64,000 bases of DNA from Trileptium ribeirensis (Eukaryota > Nematoda > Enoplea > Enoplida > Thoracostomopsidae). The translations under genes and the position numbers were made by a program. The DNA is taken from positions 1-64,000 of the forward strand of contig JASANE010026734.1 of NCBI GenBank assembly GCA_030248225.1. Direction: 5' to 3'. The notes beneath the pieces are model-generated. The model was not told where the DNA came from. It made no database searches and saw only the letters and a list, made by a program, of their open reading frames with translations. Below, piece after piece: positions 1 to 12,831 of the stretch. Numbering within the stretch: the stretch's first letter is position 1; every line of letters starts with the position of its first letter.

Positions 1-359
1 GTACTCATTAGTTCATATCTACTTTCAGACTGGAAGTAAATATCCTTTTTAACGCTATTGAAACTCTTATCCACTTGCGCTACGCGTGTTGTCATTCGTT
101 CATTTTGTAAATTCCATATAGAACCAATCAACAGCACTAAAATGACTAAGTGGCTGACTGAGTAGCTAATGCAAGGGATTGGAGGCGGCGGTATACATTG
201 GTACATGCCTTCAACGTTTTGATACTCCACGGCAATAAACGTAACTGTTAACGCTTGAACTGTGAAATTATATGTCGACCTGTTGGTAAAATAGTGGGTT
301 GGGGATGCGACCAGTCCGTTGTTCGAACCATTCCATATCTTAAAGCGACCGTATGACTT
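1..359 (-). CDS. Partial coding exon with sequons and a membrane-like segment (runs off left edge)
   Basis: Reading the minus strand from 359 to the window edge gives 119 codons with no stop, unusual in DNA this AT-rich. An in-frame TAG lies directly upstream, and its AG (361-360) can serve as the splice acceptor, so the frame opens exactly at a plausible exon start in phase 0. The frame begins KSYGRFKIWNGS. It has three N-glycosylation sequons (NGS near residue 10, NRS near 26, NFT near 31), two cysteines (near 55 and 63) around a PPPPIP stretch, a short hydrophobic segment (about 67-82, core LVILVLLIGSIW) and a charged tail with VDKSFNSVKKD. That suggests a single-pass membrane protein with its N-terminal side lumenal or outside. 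I do not recognise the family. It could be a downstream exon of the 12832-52754 gene, but the phases forbid a direct join to 12832. Coding status is fairly secure, identity is unknown. Confidence 0.68.
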
Positions 360-3300
360 CTATAAAACATTTTACTTCGATTGTATCTAATGTGTCTAAT
401 ATTGCAATATCAAATATTTCAATAAAGATATAAAAATCTGCCTTAACTTAAAATTTCAACAATTTAGGCTTTTAGACTTTATACAGCAAATTTGATTGAT
501 TTATATGATATTATATTATAAATAAATTTGCATCACCGCTTGTAATATATTTTTAATTTGAAGTAGCATCAGAAAAAAAGACGTTTATACTTCTAAGTTG
601 TTAATATTTAGTATGTATAATAGATAAAACAGCTATGTGTGTGACAATATGGATTGTATATATTAGAGAATGTGCGTCGCCCGGGGGGGGTGGGGTAGTA
701 GGGAAAAGGGGATGAATTTTTAGTTTTGAAATGTTTTTAATTTCAAATTCTTAAAATTCTCTTTTTGGTACTCATTAGATTTTCCGTTCCTTTTTGCAGA
801 TTTTACGCCAATTCCTACAAAATTTCACTCACTTTTGTCTATTTTCGCGCAAAAATTCCCACACATTATTTAATACACAAAACGAGCGAGTGGTGCGGAA
901 TAAAAGGCACGAACCGCGAGGGGATAGCCCGATAAAACTACGGTTGATGGAACTATACAAAGATGATGCGGTAGCACATCGATAAATGAACTTGTGAAAG
1001 TCATTTTGGCACACTAACAGACCGCGCGAGCACTAATATCGATAATGTATTTTTGTTTGTTTGAACTGATACTCAGCGTTTCATATTTATTTCGAGGACT
1101 TCTGATGTCGTTACCAGCATACATAGCATGAAACTATTCTTTGCCACGTCACACTGGGTCACAAATGTATCAATGAAACAAGAACAATACCGAAAACGAG
1201 CGAACAAGATGTAACCGCGATATGTGTTTGTCAATGTGGAATTGCAATCGCTTCATTCACTTAGCATTGGTTTACTGTTAACTATTGTAAATGATTAATG
1301 TATTTTATTAACCTATTAACACTACTCAAAACTATTATAGTAATTGGATGTATTCTCAGATAAAATAAATACCTCTTGTGAAAAAGCTTTCTATTTTAAA
1401 AAATATTTTTGACTGCGGCCAACACCAGTATAAATTTGTTTTTTGAATCTTTAGGTACATCGGCCTTTAGGTTCACAGTGTAAATATGTTAAATAGAGGC
1501 GTCTTCCGCGTCTTTGTAAGAAAACACTTATTGGCTAGTATACGCTAGGAGAATTATTCGATATATTCAAATATACATTATTATTAATCTACATAGAAAC
1601 CGCTAACAAATAATATACCAACACCAACATATTAAAGGACTGTTGCTGCCATGGGATTCTCGGTATGCTTAAGTTCCAAACATATAACTAGTGGTGAGCT
1701 TCCATGAAACTAGTTTCGACATACCCAGGGCCAATAAATCACGAATCAAAAGCTGTATCTTGGCCGACTGTTGGTGCAAAACAAAAACAATGTAAGTGCG
1801 TTTAAATAGCTTAGGATTTTTGTCCCATTTATCTACTATCTCCATCAAACTAAAAAGGCAGAGTAAAAATGCACACTACAATATAAGAAAGGTCTATTTC
1901 TAGGACTGTTGAATTGTGCTGCAAACCAAGAGTTGTTGACGGGGTGATTGTGGATCATAAAAAGGAGCTCCCAAACACTTTGACCACTGCGAGTAATATA
2001 AGGTAGTTCACAATAGTATCACCTTATGAGTCACTTCGCACAGGATTCCGCTTGAAATATAACACTACATAATGTTAATGGCACCGAATAACATATAGCG
2101 ATTAGCTAATGATATGTGTCTACGTTACAGACAAGTAATATGTAAAGATAACACCAGAAACACTAGCAAGTAATTTTCTTGCTAAGAAGTGAACAGCAAT
2201 GTATAAGTAATCACACGGTGAAAACAAATGTTTGTACTGTCAACTGCTGTAACCTTGTAACAATACCTTTACTTAGATTTGATATTCTTGGATAGAATAC
2301 TTGGATCTATAATATAGCATTCAAGTGACATAACCTAGTAATGAAACGAGCAATTTAAATACACTTCTTTATGTTGGGATCGCCAACTCTGAAAGATTCT
2401 GCAATATCTAGCATATCGTTAAGCAACACTCAATTTTGATATATTAAAAGTAGCGTGTAATGGAAACTACGGTAAAGGACCCTCACTTGCTTAACGCACC
2501 TTTACTCTTGCTTTTGCGTAACAAAAAAATATTATATGTTGCATCTCTGCTATCATATAGTGAACAATACGAACAATTGCTAAATATTTTCACCTATTAT
2601 ATTCTAAATTAAAAATATTGATGAATAATGAATAAAACGATTGAACAATATATTGTTAGCTTGTGTGATTTAAAATTTATGCAACCATCATTATCCTCAG
2701 CTAGGCAAGCAAAGTGTACATCTTTTACGTAAGTAGATAGAAAGATAAACTTGCATGATATGCCAGCTCAAAGCCAGGAGAAAAAAGAAAACATGGTATA
2801 TTTTTCGAAACTTGTTGTAGCTAATTCACAAAAATAAATATTAGCTCACAAAACCTGCATTGAGGAACACACTTTTACTTAGAATAATAAAAAAAAAATT
2901 AGACTAAACCAAACAGAAAGGCTATTAAATGTACCAACATTATAAATATCAAATAAATACAATATTCGAACTGGGTAAAAAGAAATAACATGTTGGAGCA
3001 CAAATAAATTTACATAAAACTGGTTAGGCCAAAAGCCAACTATAAAAGCAATAATTACCTGAGAAAACCAAATTGGATAGGATCCATTTGAGAGGCCAAA
3101 CTCCAAACCAAGTGGATTGGAAATTACAAGATGAAAGTTGTCGCTAATTTCGACTATTTTTTCATGTCCAATTTATCAACTTCTACCATAATTGTCCGTC
3201 ATCATGGAAAGTGCAAAGGAAACCTACAACGTAAACGGTAAAATGGAACTCAAAGCTGAAATCGAACGCAGCATTCTCAAACTCAGTAAGGACAACATTA

Positions 3301-3669
3301 AAAACAAAGTTACTTTTTGTTCAACATTACAATATGAACAACAGGGTCAATCAACAAAACCATATAAAAATTACACCAAACTATATCTACTGATTTTGAT
3401 TTATTTTGACTCTCTCACAGTTTTGATCGACATCTCCTTTGCACAATGCAATCATGTGGCAAAAAATTGTTCCATCAATTTTTTGATGCAATTTCAGGGG
3501 GACATGTTCATTTTATCTTTTATTTATGGATTATAGTTATCAATGCAGGGCCAAGTGGAATTCTAGCACAATTGGATTATATAGCACCAAAGACACTTGG
3601 ATGGTATTTTTCAAAAGGCCAAAAGAGAAAACATATGTAAGGCACAGCGCCTAAACCTGTCATTACAAT
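360..3669. other. Non-coding stretch with two weak coding-like patches
   Basis: AT-rich sequence with no convincing gene. A plus-strand frame at 794-985 follows an acceptor-like TTTTTGCAG and is less AT-rich than its surroundings, but has no visible partner exon. At about 3050-3330 both strands give protein-like peptides broken by frame changes, described under findings. A G-run lies near 682-690. Otherwise I see nothing. Confidence 0.5.
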
Positions 3670-4092
3670 CAGTGGCGTAGATCTGCCTTGCAGTTTGAGA
3701 CTGACGTTGCATGAACTAGGCGTTACGCCTACCAAATTTTCGCGGTCCTTTTCCGCACCAGTTTTCTGAGAAGGGCTACTTTCCATCCTTTTGGGATCCT
3801 CTATCAACCTGTGCTTAATGAACGAAGACTATACTATACTACACGCACATGTTCATATATATTACACACATATATGCTTAAACTATTGTCGTATTTGCCT
3901 GTGGGAATTTATCGACACCCAAGTATTAGTATTTATAAGTAATTATAATCCGAGAATCAGCAGGACGTTATGTGTAATTTTATTTTGCTGGAATATGTCC
4001 GAAATTTGGGGGGGTCTACTGTACTGCCGGACCCCCCGTCTAAATATTTGGGGGGTCCGGACCCCCCGGACCCCCCTTGATCTACGCCCCTG
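3670..4092. mobile_element. Short non-autonomous hAT-type element (MITE), 423 bp
   Basis: The left end starts CAGTGGCGTAGATC and the right end is its inverse with one difference (GATCTACGCCCCTG), a typical hAT terminal inverted repeat. The element is flanked by ATTACAAT at 3662-3669 and GTTACAAT at 4093-4100, an 8-bp target-site duplication with one mismatch, the length hAT transposases make. The right subterminal part (about 4008-4075) consists of alternating G and C runs that can fold on themselves. It carries no transposase, so it would depend on an enzyme encoded elsewhere. Open frames inside it are shadows. Confidence 0.85.
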
Positions 4093-7000
4093 GTTACAAT
4101 ATATTGGGAAATGAAGAATGAGTAAAACATCATAGACTCATAAACACATTCCTTAAACTATTATCGACGTTGAAGGTTTGTTGAGTTTTTTTGGTCTTAC
4201 CAACTGGTTATAATCGCTAAAATGAGGCTCTATTGGCACCCAATTATAGAAACTTAATTCGCCTCGAAAGTGGAAAAGCTTACACAAACTTACACATTAG
4301 CAGTTAAGTCACATTTGGTATACTACCAATTATTAATAAGACACGGAAAACAGTATACCCTCTCTCGCTGAAACAAGAACGCACTAATATGCGGTGGCGC
4401 TGACTTCTGTTGAAGTTCGGGGGGAGGGGTACAGGAATTTGTGAGGATGCGAGATACTTGGGCGAATATTTAAGCTGAGAGTTTCGGCCATAGGGTAGGT
4501 GTACCGATGGTTTTTGGTCCCACATCGCCAGATTTTTGGATAGGACACCCCCATCACCTGGAATCTCCGCCTATGCTAATATCTACCGCTGAGCGATTCG
4601 TTAAAAGCTTTGCGTAATAATTTTTGTACCCGCTACAACATATATTTTCCGATTACCTAAAAACTAAAACTAAACTCGCTTTCATTCTATAATAAATCGA
4701 AATATACAATAAAAAAAGAAATTACTATTTGCAGTGCAAAATAATAGTAAGTATTTTGTTTCAAATATCAAAAATAAAATCGCATTTGTATACGCTTTCA
4801 CCTTTAATAATATTGTCGAAAAGTTTAAAAATATTTTCATATTATTCCTATTTGTAAAAGCCATATCCGTTCATAACGCGGCAACTTTCATGCGATCAAC
4901 ATTTGGATTAGTTAGAACACAAAGTTTTGTGTTTCACACGAAATGTGTGGCTTTGTTAAACCATACTGAGATTACTTACCTATCGAATCCGATACAAATA
5001 AAATATACAGGGCCCTAGGCCAATAATAATATATGCTTTATAGTTTGCCGTTTTTATAGTGTTTCTAAACTTTATCTATCGAAAACACCGAAACTCCTAT
5101 TTGGTGTAACTTTATTTGGATTAACTATATGATTACCAATCGCAGTGTTACCCTTCAACCATTTGTCAAATAAGCTTTTATTACATAAAATATGATCTTT
5201 TCAAATCAGCAGGAGAAGAACAACAATATTTGGAACCATATCTCTATTATGACCGGAACTTAGGTTAGATGGAAGAGTGGGACTTGTCCCTCCTTCTAGT
5301 CTTTTATTATAGAATATTCTTGGTTACTGCTTTCATGCTTCAAATTTTTAACATCTGCTACTTCCTTTGTGTAGATATATGTTGGATATATTGTATCCAC
5401 GTAAACTTGATATTCAATAAACTTAGACTTTGTTAGGCTGTATATATTATATAAAATATATATACTGCTATACTTAAATTACTTTCTTTTAACCGAATTC
5501 GACATACTATGACATCGTACAATGAAATGTATCCTGCTGAATAATTGCCGATAATCATTCGCTTATAACTCAACAGTCAATAACTCAGATTTAAAGTTCC
5601 TTCTGGTTCTCAACTAAATATTCTTCGGTACCTCAGAAATGAAAAACAACGTCTCTAGTCTCAATGATGTCGCCGCAGATAGGTAAACAAATTTTGTGAG
5701 GATAAAACTATGTAAATCAACAAACATTAGGAATGTTTCAATTCAACACTTCAATTGTGTATTTTGATTATAATACAAAATGTATGCTTGTAGGCAAAAT
5801 TTTAGATAAAGGAATGTATTAACAAGGCACAATAATTGCTCAACCTGTTACGTGTGACTGTGATACACTCTTGTGGAATTGAAAAATTTGAGCTAAGTCA
5901 AGAGAGTTTCTAACTTGTAAGTTACTGAGCACGAGCTAAATCTTTTTAAGCGTTAAATATTTAGGTTGTACCTGTTTTAAACGAATTAGAATTAGAATTA
6001 GGAATTAGATGACATCCAATAAGGAGTTACGAAGCGGAAACATGAACGACATTTTTGCGTATAAAAATTTGTATACAACGATTAGAAATCAGTCAGGTAG
6101 AAATTATGGTATTATCGTTCTGCATGGATTTTCAAAATTACAGTATTCGCGGTGTTGAAGCAAAATAATTTCTTATATAACACAAATTTATTCGCTTTCT
6201 TATTCCAACAAAGTCCATTCAATCGCTGAATCTATTAAACGGTTTAAATTCCAGTATTCCAGGTATCGAGGGATGTCGGAATGATGCTGGAACTCGACAG
6301 GACGGTCTCCTAGGTTTTTATTGCTACAGTCCACTGATACTACGAGCCTCCACAACTTTGAGATTTGAAAACCTTGCAACGCCACTGCCAGAGAAATACC
6401 ACAACTACTAATCTTAAATCGAGCTACATTGATTTTATTTTCTGTATTATTTAGAATTATCGCATAAGCAAATTTAAGGTCACATCGCGTTTGCGAATAC
6501 TCTTTTTACTGTAGACTAGCTTACTTATTTTTTGCGGCTGAATATAACCTAACTAAATCTAACGCAAACTGCCATTTGTCAGTATCGCATTTTTTACAAC
6601 AATCATTGTATGTGATTTTTTAATTTAAATTATCCATAGGTTTATGGCCTTTTAATGCAAAATATAAATCATTAAAATTAAAATTATTCAGAATTCAAAA
6701 TATCAATGTTTAGTTATTCACGTTGTCCTTGAATGTCTAACAGTGATAAAGCGTTGACGTTGTGTTACAACCCCAAAAATCTGTTGGTATTTAAGTAGCG
6801 ATGGGCTTAAGGTATTTTCTACACCACGCTATGAAATTAGTGATTATTGGTACAAATGAAGCGGAGCAGGATGCGTAAACTGTAGTAAACCGTACACGTT
6901 TTGGGACTATTTTTAGACTTTTTACGTTTGGAGAGTTCCATTGGTGGTGTAAGCTATCTATAGATGTCCTAATTTCGAACGCTACGAAGCCATTTTAAAC

Positions 7001-8929
7001 AACAAACAATTTCTGTCGCATTACCGCTCTTCATAAAAGCGTAACTCTCGACCACTAAAGAAATACTTTAAGATAACCGTTCGGGTGTATACCAGAGGTA
7101 ACATATATACTGCAATAATTCCTGTGCTGCTACAGATTCAGTAATAATTTTTGAACAACTGTATTGACGAAGTTAGGTAAGGTACAGGAGTTTGTTATAG
7201 TAGTTTGGGTATCGCACGTGTTTCAAACTTAATGGGCAAATTTATGGTATTAATCAATCTCCCTGGAAAGGAGACCTGTGTAAAGACAAGGCTCAGTGAT
7301 ACTGCTCTCACAATGCCAGAGAAGAGGCTTTCTGTTCAACTTCAAGTCTACACTTGGCATTTTGTAAGGTTTGTTTTTAGTACAAATGTCATCGCAACGT
7401 TTTTGGAGGAGCAACAACCTGAAAGAGGGAATTCGTTGTAGACCTTGCATCTATGATAAAACCTACGGATACGAGTTGGGTATAAAATTGCATATACCGT
7501 GACAATGTCGACGTAAACATTCATGACAAATACCTTTGAGATTTGACTCACTATATATCGCACTTTGGGTTGAATTCAACACAATACCTCAAAAGTTTTC
7601 TGTTGCAATATTTTGTATTTTACTGCCCTACTGGTGCATGCAGCTTTTCTGTGTTTGCGAAATATCCGACAGATGCAATGCATTGGCAAAACTAGATTAT
7701 CTCTATTGCTTTAACAATTACGTAGGAAAGCGTTGTATCATTGAAGGTACAATCGTTTCAGATTTAAAATTGAAGCATCGTATCATGCTTCAAGCATTTA
7801 GTTAAAATTCGCATTATTGGGGCAAAGCTTTATGACTCGCTTACGTAACGTTCAATAATGTAGCATCAATCTTAAATTCGCTGCATGGCAAATTTTGTCC
7901 AACACAAATGATTTCTGGCAAAGTTAAACTTGGAATTTTGAGTAACACTTGGCTAACCCTTTCTTTTATAATTTTATTCGCAAACAATGAAAGTTACCAA
8001 GCTTTGGTTTAATATCAAAGGTTTGGGCTTAGCATTCTTTGCTTGATGATGCAGGGGCATTGCTAAGAGGGTGGCATGGGTGCTGCCAAACCCCCCATGC
8101 CACTATGTGTGCCGTTTATGAGAAATGACAAGCAGCACAGACATGTGCGCCAGGTATGATTAAGCTACATCCCACCTAGCAAATCCGGTAACCCCCATCT
8201 CCCTGCGGAAATTTCTATCTACTCTCCTGTTGACGTGCCTGAAAATTTGGCTTGCAAATGGTTTTGTCAACAAATCTACCGAATAATAGTGGTAGCAGGA
8301 TAGAACTCAAATTGAGAATAAACTTCGTAAAAATACATATGCAATATTCAATCAAAAATTTTTTGGAAAATTTAATGTATCGTACAAACATTAACGATAC
8401 CTAAAAGCGCTTTGAAGCAGGCGCATAATTATATCACAAAACGGCATTTCGTTATTTTTCTAAAGAACTTCAGTGATTAAATTATTTTTATGTATAAATT
8501 CAGTGGATATTTTGTGATAGTCCCAATCTCCCAGTCTAAAACTGGGTAAATACAATTTTGAACATATAGTATTGATTTTGTTATGAGTTAGCACTTCATG
8601 AATATAGCTTTATGTTTCGGTTAACTTATTACATTTAACTTTAGACTTAATCTAAAGCCGTAGGCTGAGACTTTATGCCAACGCTCGGTTCTTTTATAAG
8701 CGGGCTGGTAGTTAAAAATGGAATGAAATATTTTTATGGATTATTACGAGAAAGTAGGACATTTAAGACTGCAATCCTTAGCTTAACCATCCTTAACATG
8801 ACATCTTCAGCTGATAAAAGATAGCACCGTTTTCTCTATGGGACAAAAATAAGCTAACTGCAATTAAACGGTCATATTATTAAATTCGAGTCGAGCGAGA
8901 ATTTTCAATTTTGGCTCTAGAGGGGGGTT
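4093..8929. other. Non-coding stretch, scattered repeat scraps
   Basis: No gene found. A G-rich patch at about 4415-4570 ends in CTCCGCCTATGC, and a related string occurs inverted near 28650. A possible hAT right end (CGCCACTG) lies near 6379-6386 without a recognisable left end. A CAGGGGC start at about 8052, next to a G-rich/C-rich pair (8070-8100), may be another solitary end. A perfect GTAAGT donor on the minus strand near 4976-4980 could end a very short exon (see findings). The rest is plain AT-rich sequence. Confidence 0.45.
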
Positions 8930-9130
8930 GAGGAGGTCCTGTCTGTGTTTCTGTGTGTGTCTGTCGCACCTGGATCTCGATAACGGTTGTGCGGATTTTG
9001 ATGCAAGATCCTCATTCGAACCGCAATGGTCGATTTAGGTGTAGTGACGGAGCCGGATTTTTGAAATTTTTCCCGTGGGAAAAGTTATGAGGCAAAATGA
9101 CGTCATTTTGGCCCATTTTTCGGGCACTCC
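8930..9130 (+). repeat. Dispersed repeat family copy (GTCTGTGTG family)
   Basis: This segment holds a CTGTGTGTGTCTGTCG stretch, then GATCTCGATAACGG, a CGGATTTTGATG block and CTCATTCGAACCG. The same order of blocks occurs in inverse orientation at about 44690-44775, so the two are copies of one interspersed family. I cannot assign the class. The sequence after it (to about 9290) may belong to the same element. Confidence 0.55.
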
Positions 9131-9297
9131 CTCCAGTTTTGGCGACTTTTCTCAATAAGTAAACGAAGTATCCGCAAACTATTATGCCTATTCAATGTAA
9201 CTTTACCAGGGCTTTTTAATGATATATTCAAGTTTTACAACTACTTCCCAATCTGGAGTCTATAAGCTTATAGTTGGCGCCAAATTTCATATTTCAG

Positions 9298-9600
9298 TCG
9301 TGGGAAATGCACCTAAATGTGTGTTTTGTTGCTTTTAGTGTCTTATATGGGGTTTGCTGGGCAGATAAACTCATTGCAAGTGTTAAAAATATTGTTAGTC
9401 AAATATTTTTATACTTCTGGTTCATACTTGGCATAAAAAAATGACGTTTTCGAAATTTGTGGTGAGAAGTCGTGGAAAAGCACCTGAATGTGTGTTTATT
9501 GTTGGTTTTAGTGTCGGATATGGGGTTTTCTGAGCCGTCAAGCTCATTGCGAGTGTCAAAAATATTGTGTGGCCAAATATTTTTCTCACTTCAGCTTCGG
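9298..9600. repeat. Two-unit tandem repeat, period about 172 bp
   Basis: Unit 1 starts TCGTGGGAAATGCACCT at 9298 and unit 2 starts TCGTGGAAAAGCACCT at 9470. Both continue with an AATGTGTGTTT block, a TTTTAGTGTC block, ATATGGGGTTT, CTCATTG and AAATATTGT, with scattered substitutions. The second unit is shorter and ends near 9600. The array lies just downstream of the dispersed repeat at 8930 and may be part of the same element. Small open frames over unit 2 are not convincing. Confidence 0.7.
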
Positions 9601-12436
9601 GGGATTGTTCTCACCACTCGAATTCTGGCTCGCAAGCGAGCTTCACTAGTAAATAACCTTAATGAACTGTGTCGGTTTATATCAAAATCAAATTTGTCGC
9701 TTTTCAGTATGGAAAAAGCTAACCCAAAATTAGACCTGTTCCCGTTATTAGCTACATTAGTTAAAAATGTTAAAAAAATATACTGTGGTGTGATGTTTCG
9801 ACCATTTTTCAATGCGTTCCAATATTTGTAAAAACGCACACAAAGCAGGAGAATCTACGGCAGAACGGATAGCTCACTTGAACGGAAGTACTAAGTCCAG
9901 TGTCCAAGTGATTAAAATTACACTTAATTGCAAAACAACAGCGGTAAGATGTATGGGGGATCCATGCGTCGGAGCCCCCACCGGAACTCGTGTAGGTGCC
10001 CAAGTCAGCAGGCTGAAGAGGTAGCTGGTATCGGTGGGGTACATCATTGGAGTAACCAAAAACTTTCTTCAGGATACCTAAGTTGCTTCAAAATGGTAAA
10101 CTAACTTTGCCCAAAAAAATTTCTTGGTGTCTAAAACTTTTGGCATGTTCCTGGAGGGTGTGCGGCGCCTCGGAGGTGGGCACCCTGGCATTCTCCCGCC
10201 GTGAAATTTGGGTTCCGCCATCGCTTAGGGATTTGCAATTAATTTGTATTTTTAAAACCTGCTGCATGATATATGAATATATTATTAGGCTATTATGTAC
10301 TCTTATTGTTTTCTTGTCTATTTTATATACCATTCTTATTGTATATCTATTATTATCACATCCTGATTCTAGCAATTTCGAGCCAGTACTGATCGCAGAT
10401 CGTGAAAAACAGGATTCAGATATTCAAAACACAAAAATCAAAAATATATGTTACTGGGGAATCGAAAATCTGAAACTGTAAATCTCCGTATTCATCAGGT
10501 AAAAAATAGACAATTCCGGAACTGAAGAGAATGGCATCCTCGTTCCAACCAGTTACGTTTAAATATAAAAGTGATTATTTTAAGAAATAAAATGAAAATT
10601 TCCCAGTGTTAACAGCTAATATTTGAACAAAAAATAGTCGGTAAAACGGGAATAGCAAACGTATGGCGTTCGTAATTGCGTAAGGCGCGATATCCGGATT
10701 TTACAACACGCGACCTTGCCAATATTATAAATATACAATATACAATATTGTGAACATCTCAGTATTTCTTGCGACATTTTTAATTTTTAGAAAATTTTTG
10801 TCAATAATTATAATAATATATTTGTGTTTGCGTTACTTAAAAACCGCAATAAGCAATCAGTATTTTTTGTATATACAGCAATCATTTGTCATAGTTGTAT
10901 ACTAAAATTTATATATCGGCGTATGTGGCTTCTTATGAACGGATATCCAACTTACCAGCATAATTTTATGTCTAGCGGGCCTCTGTGTACACTTCAAATA
11001 TAATTAGACCCAGGATAAGGCCCACATGTACACCACCAACCCCACCTAAATACGGACGGTACTTAATAGTTATGTTAAGTGTAATAAGTAATGTTAAGTT
11101 AAGAACTGTGTTAAGTGAAATAAAAATAAATGTTAAATATTAGCGGCATTCTTAATGACATCGTGTGGAAATGAAACTGGTTAAAGTTAAATTACAACAG
11201 TTTAGTTTGAAATTGGTACAGATTAAAAATTTTATTGTCTTCAATTAGTTAGTTAGTGTCTACAGTCAAATTTTATCAATAATCAAAAAACAATTTTTTT
11301 GCTCATTCTATTTGACAAAACAATGTCCAAGATATCATTTTTTTGAAATTTCTGAAATTATTCTAAAAATTGTAAGGTTTAAGCGGCGGAAGAAACACAA
11401 TTTTGCTATAAACAATAGACAGTTTTCAGAATAAATACGCGGAGATAAAATTTTAATACAGCTACCTGGGCGGTGATTTTGTTTCCGACTTTTGCTGGGC
11501 TATGTATACACATGTTTCGTACGCTGTATTTTCAAATGGTTATGCTCTGAATACTATAAATTGTTGTGACAGTTTGTTGTAAGAAAATTACCTACTTAGG
11601 TTTTACAACTAATTAGAATTTTACTTTTGTACAGCTAAAACTTTGTTGTAAATTAATACATAATACCTTGTGACAGAGCCGAATAAAATTATAATATATA
11701 CAATGCACTGTATTGCTGTAAGTCCTCTAAAATTGTACTAGAGTATAGTATTAGTTTGTTCCCGATAAATTGTTTATACGAAAAATTCGATCGGATATAG
11801 TGAAAATGTCGCTATACAGGGGCACCCTTACGACATTCGAGCCCAACCCCCTTCTCCGTCTTAGGAAGTTAGGGTAGCTCTTTACGAACTTCTGGGCCCT
11901 GTCGGGTCCCGAGGACCCGCTAGCGGTGTAGATGGAATTCAAAGAGCAACCCTATCGTTATACTTCAGTTTTTGATTCGCCGCTAGCAGGTTTCACTACA
12001 TGTGCACTGTACTTAGTTAGACACCAATCAACGTAAAATTTTTATACATGTGTGCATTAGCCGTGGGATTTACTCCAACTTTGTTTATTTCTGCGTAGTG
12101 AGCCCCTTTTAGTACTGCCGCTTGTATCTGGCATCTGTTTTGGGCAGACAAGTATCACTGATCTATAAATTATAGTTGTTCGCGATTCAGGAGTGAACTT
12201 TGCGTATTTAGTTCAAATTTCTGAATGAATTACGTGCCACAGTAACCACAAATATTTAATTACATGAGTATTTATGATATTCAATAAAAGATCTATATAC
12301 AAATAAATATTTGATTTGATATAAATGTACGTATTGTCATAAAGGTGTAAATTTATACAATATTAGTGACAAATTTGCCGAAATTAATAATGGTTCTTGA
12401 GGAGCTTGTAGAAAGTTCCACGACAAATCTTGCATT
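9601..12436. other. Non-coding stretch with one GC-rich hairpin patch
   Basis: No supportable gene. A GC-rich patch at 10140-10225 is a probable repeat scrap. At about 11820-11935 a GC-rich segment contains the near-perfect hairpin GGGTCCCGAGGACCC, out of character with its AT-rich surroundings and probably a remnant of an interspersed element. A minus-strand frame of 63 codons over it (11942-11751) has no supporting start or splice context. Confidence 0.45.
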
Positions 12437-12507
12437 GGACCAGCCAGGGTTTGAACTCGGGCCTCTAGCTTGCAAGACTAGCGCACTACCACTACACCGT
12501 GGGCCCC
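12437..12507 (-). other. tRNA-like sequence, probable SINE head or decayed tRNA-Ala
   Basis: On the minus strand the 71 bases start GGGGCCCACGGTGTAGTGG and contain an A-box-like TGTAGTGGTAG and a B-box-like GAGTTCAAACCC at normal tRNA spacing. A five-pair anticodon stem CTAGT/GCTAG closes the seven-base loop CTTGCAA, giving anticodon TGC (alanine). The T stem pairs four of five, and the acceptor stem pairs poorly, with about three mismatches in seven. I therefore read it as a pol III-derived SINE head or a dead tRNA copy, not a working tRNA. It lies in the intron just downstream of the exon ending at 12832. Confidence 0.55.
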
Positions 12508-12831
12508 GATCTCACCATGCTCAGCTGCGCTATATGCGATAGCGCACTGAGATATTACACTTGTTTTTGGTGCTTTTAACGGAGCCGAAAAAGAACCCGG
12601 GTTTGCCGACACAACGCATGTTTAGTCGCTTTCTCAGAAAGATGTTATGTTTCTGTAAATGGGTTAATAAATTTAGTTCTGCTTTAACATGAAATCTAAA
12701 CGTCTAAACGAAGCAAACTCTGTCACGACAAAGTTGTCAGCTTAAAGCATAAATATTTTATACTTCAAAAGACCAAATGATATTATTGCACGGAGATATC
12801 ATCAAAAATACAATATAATTACTAATCTTAC

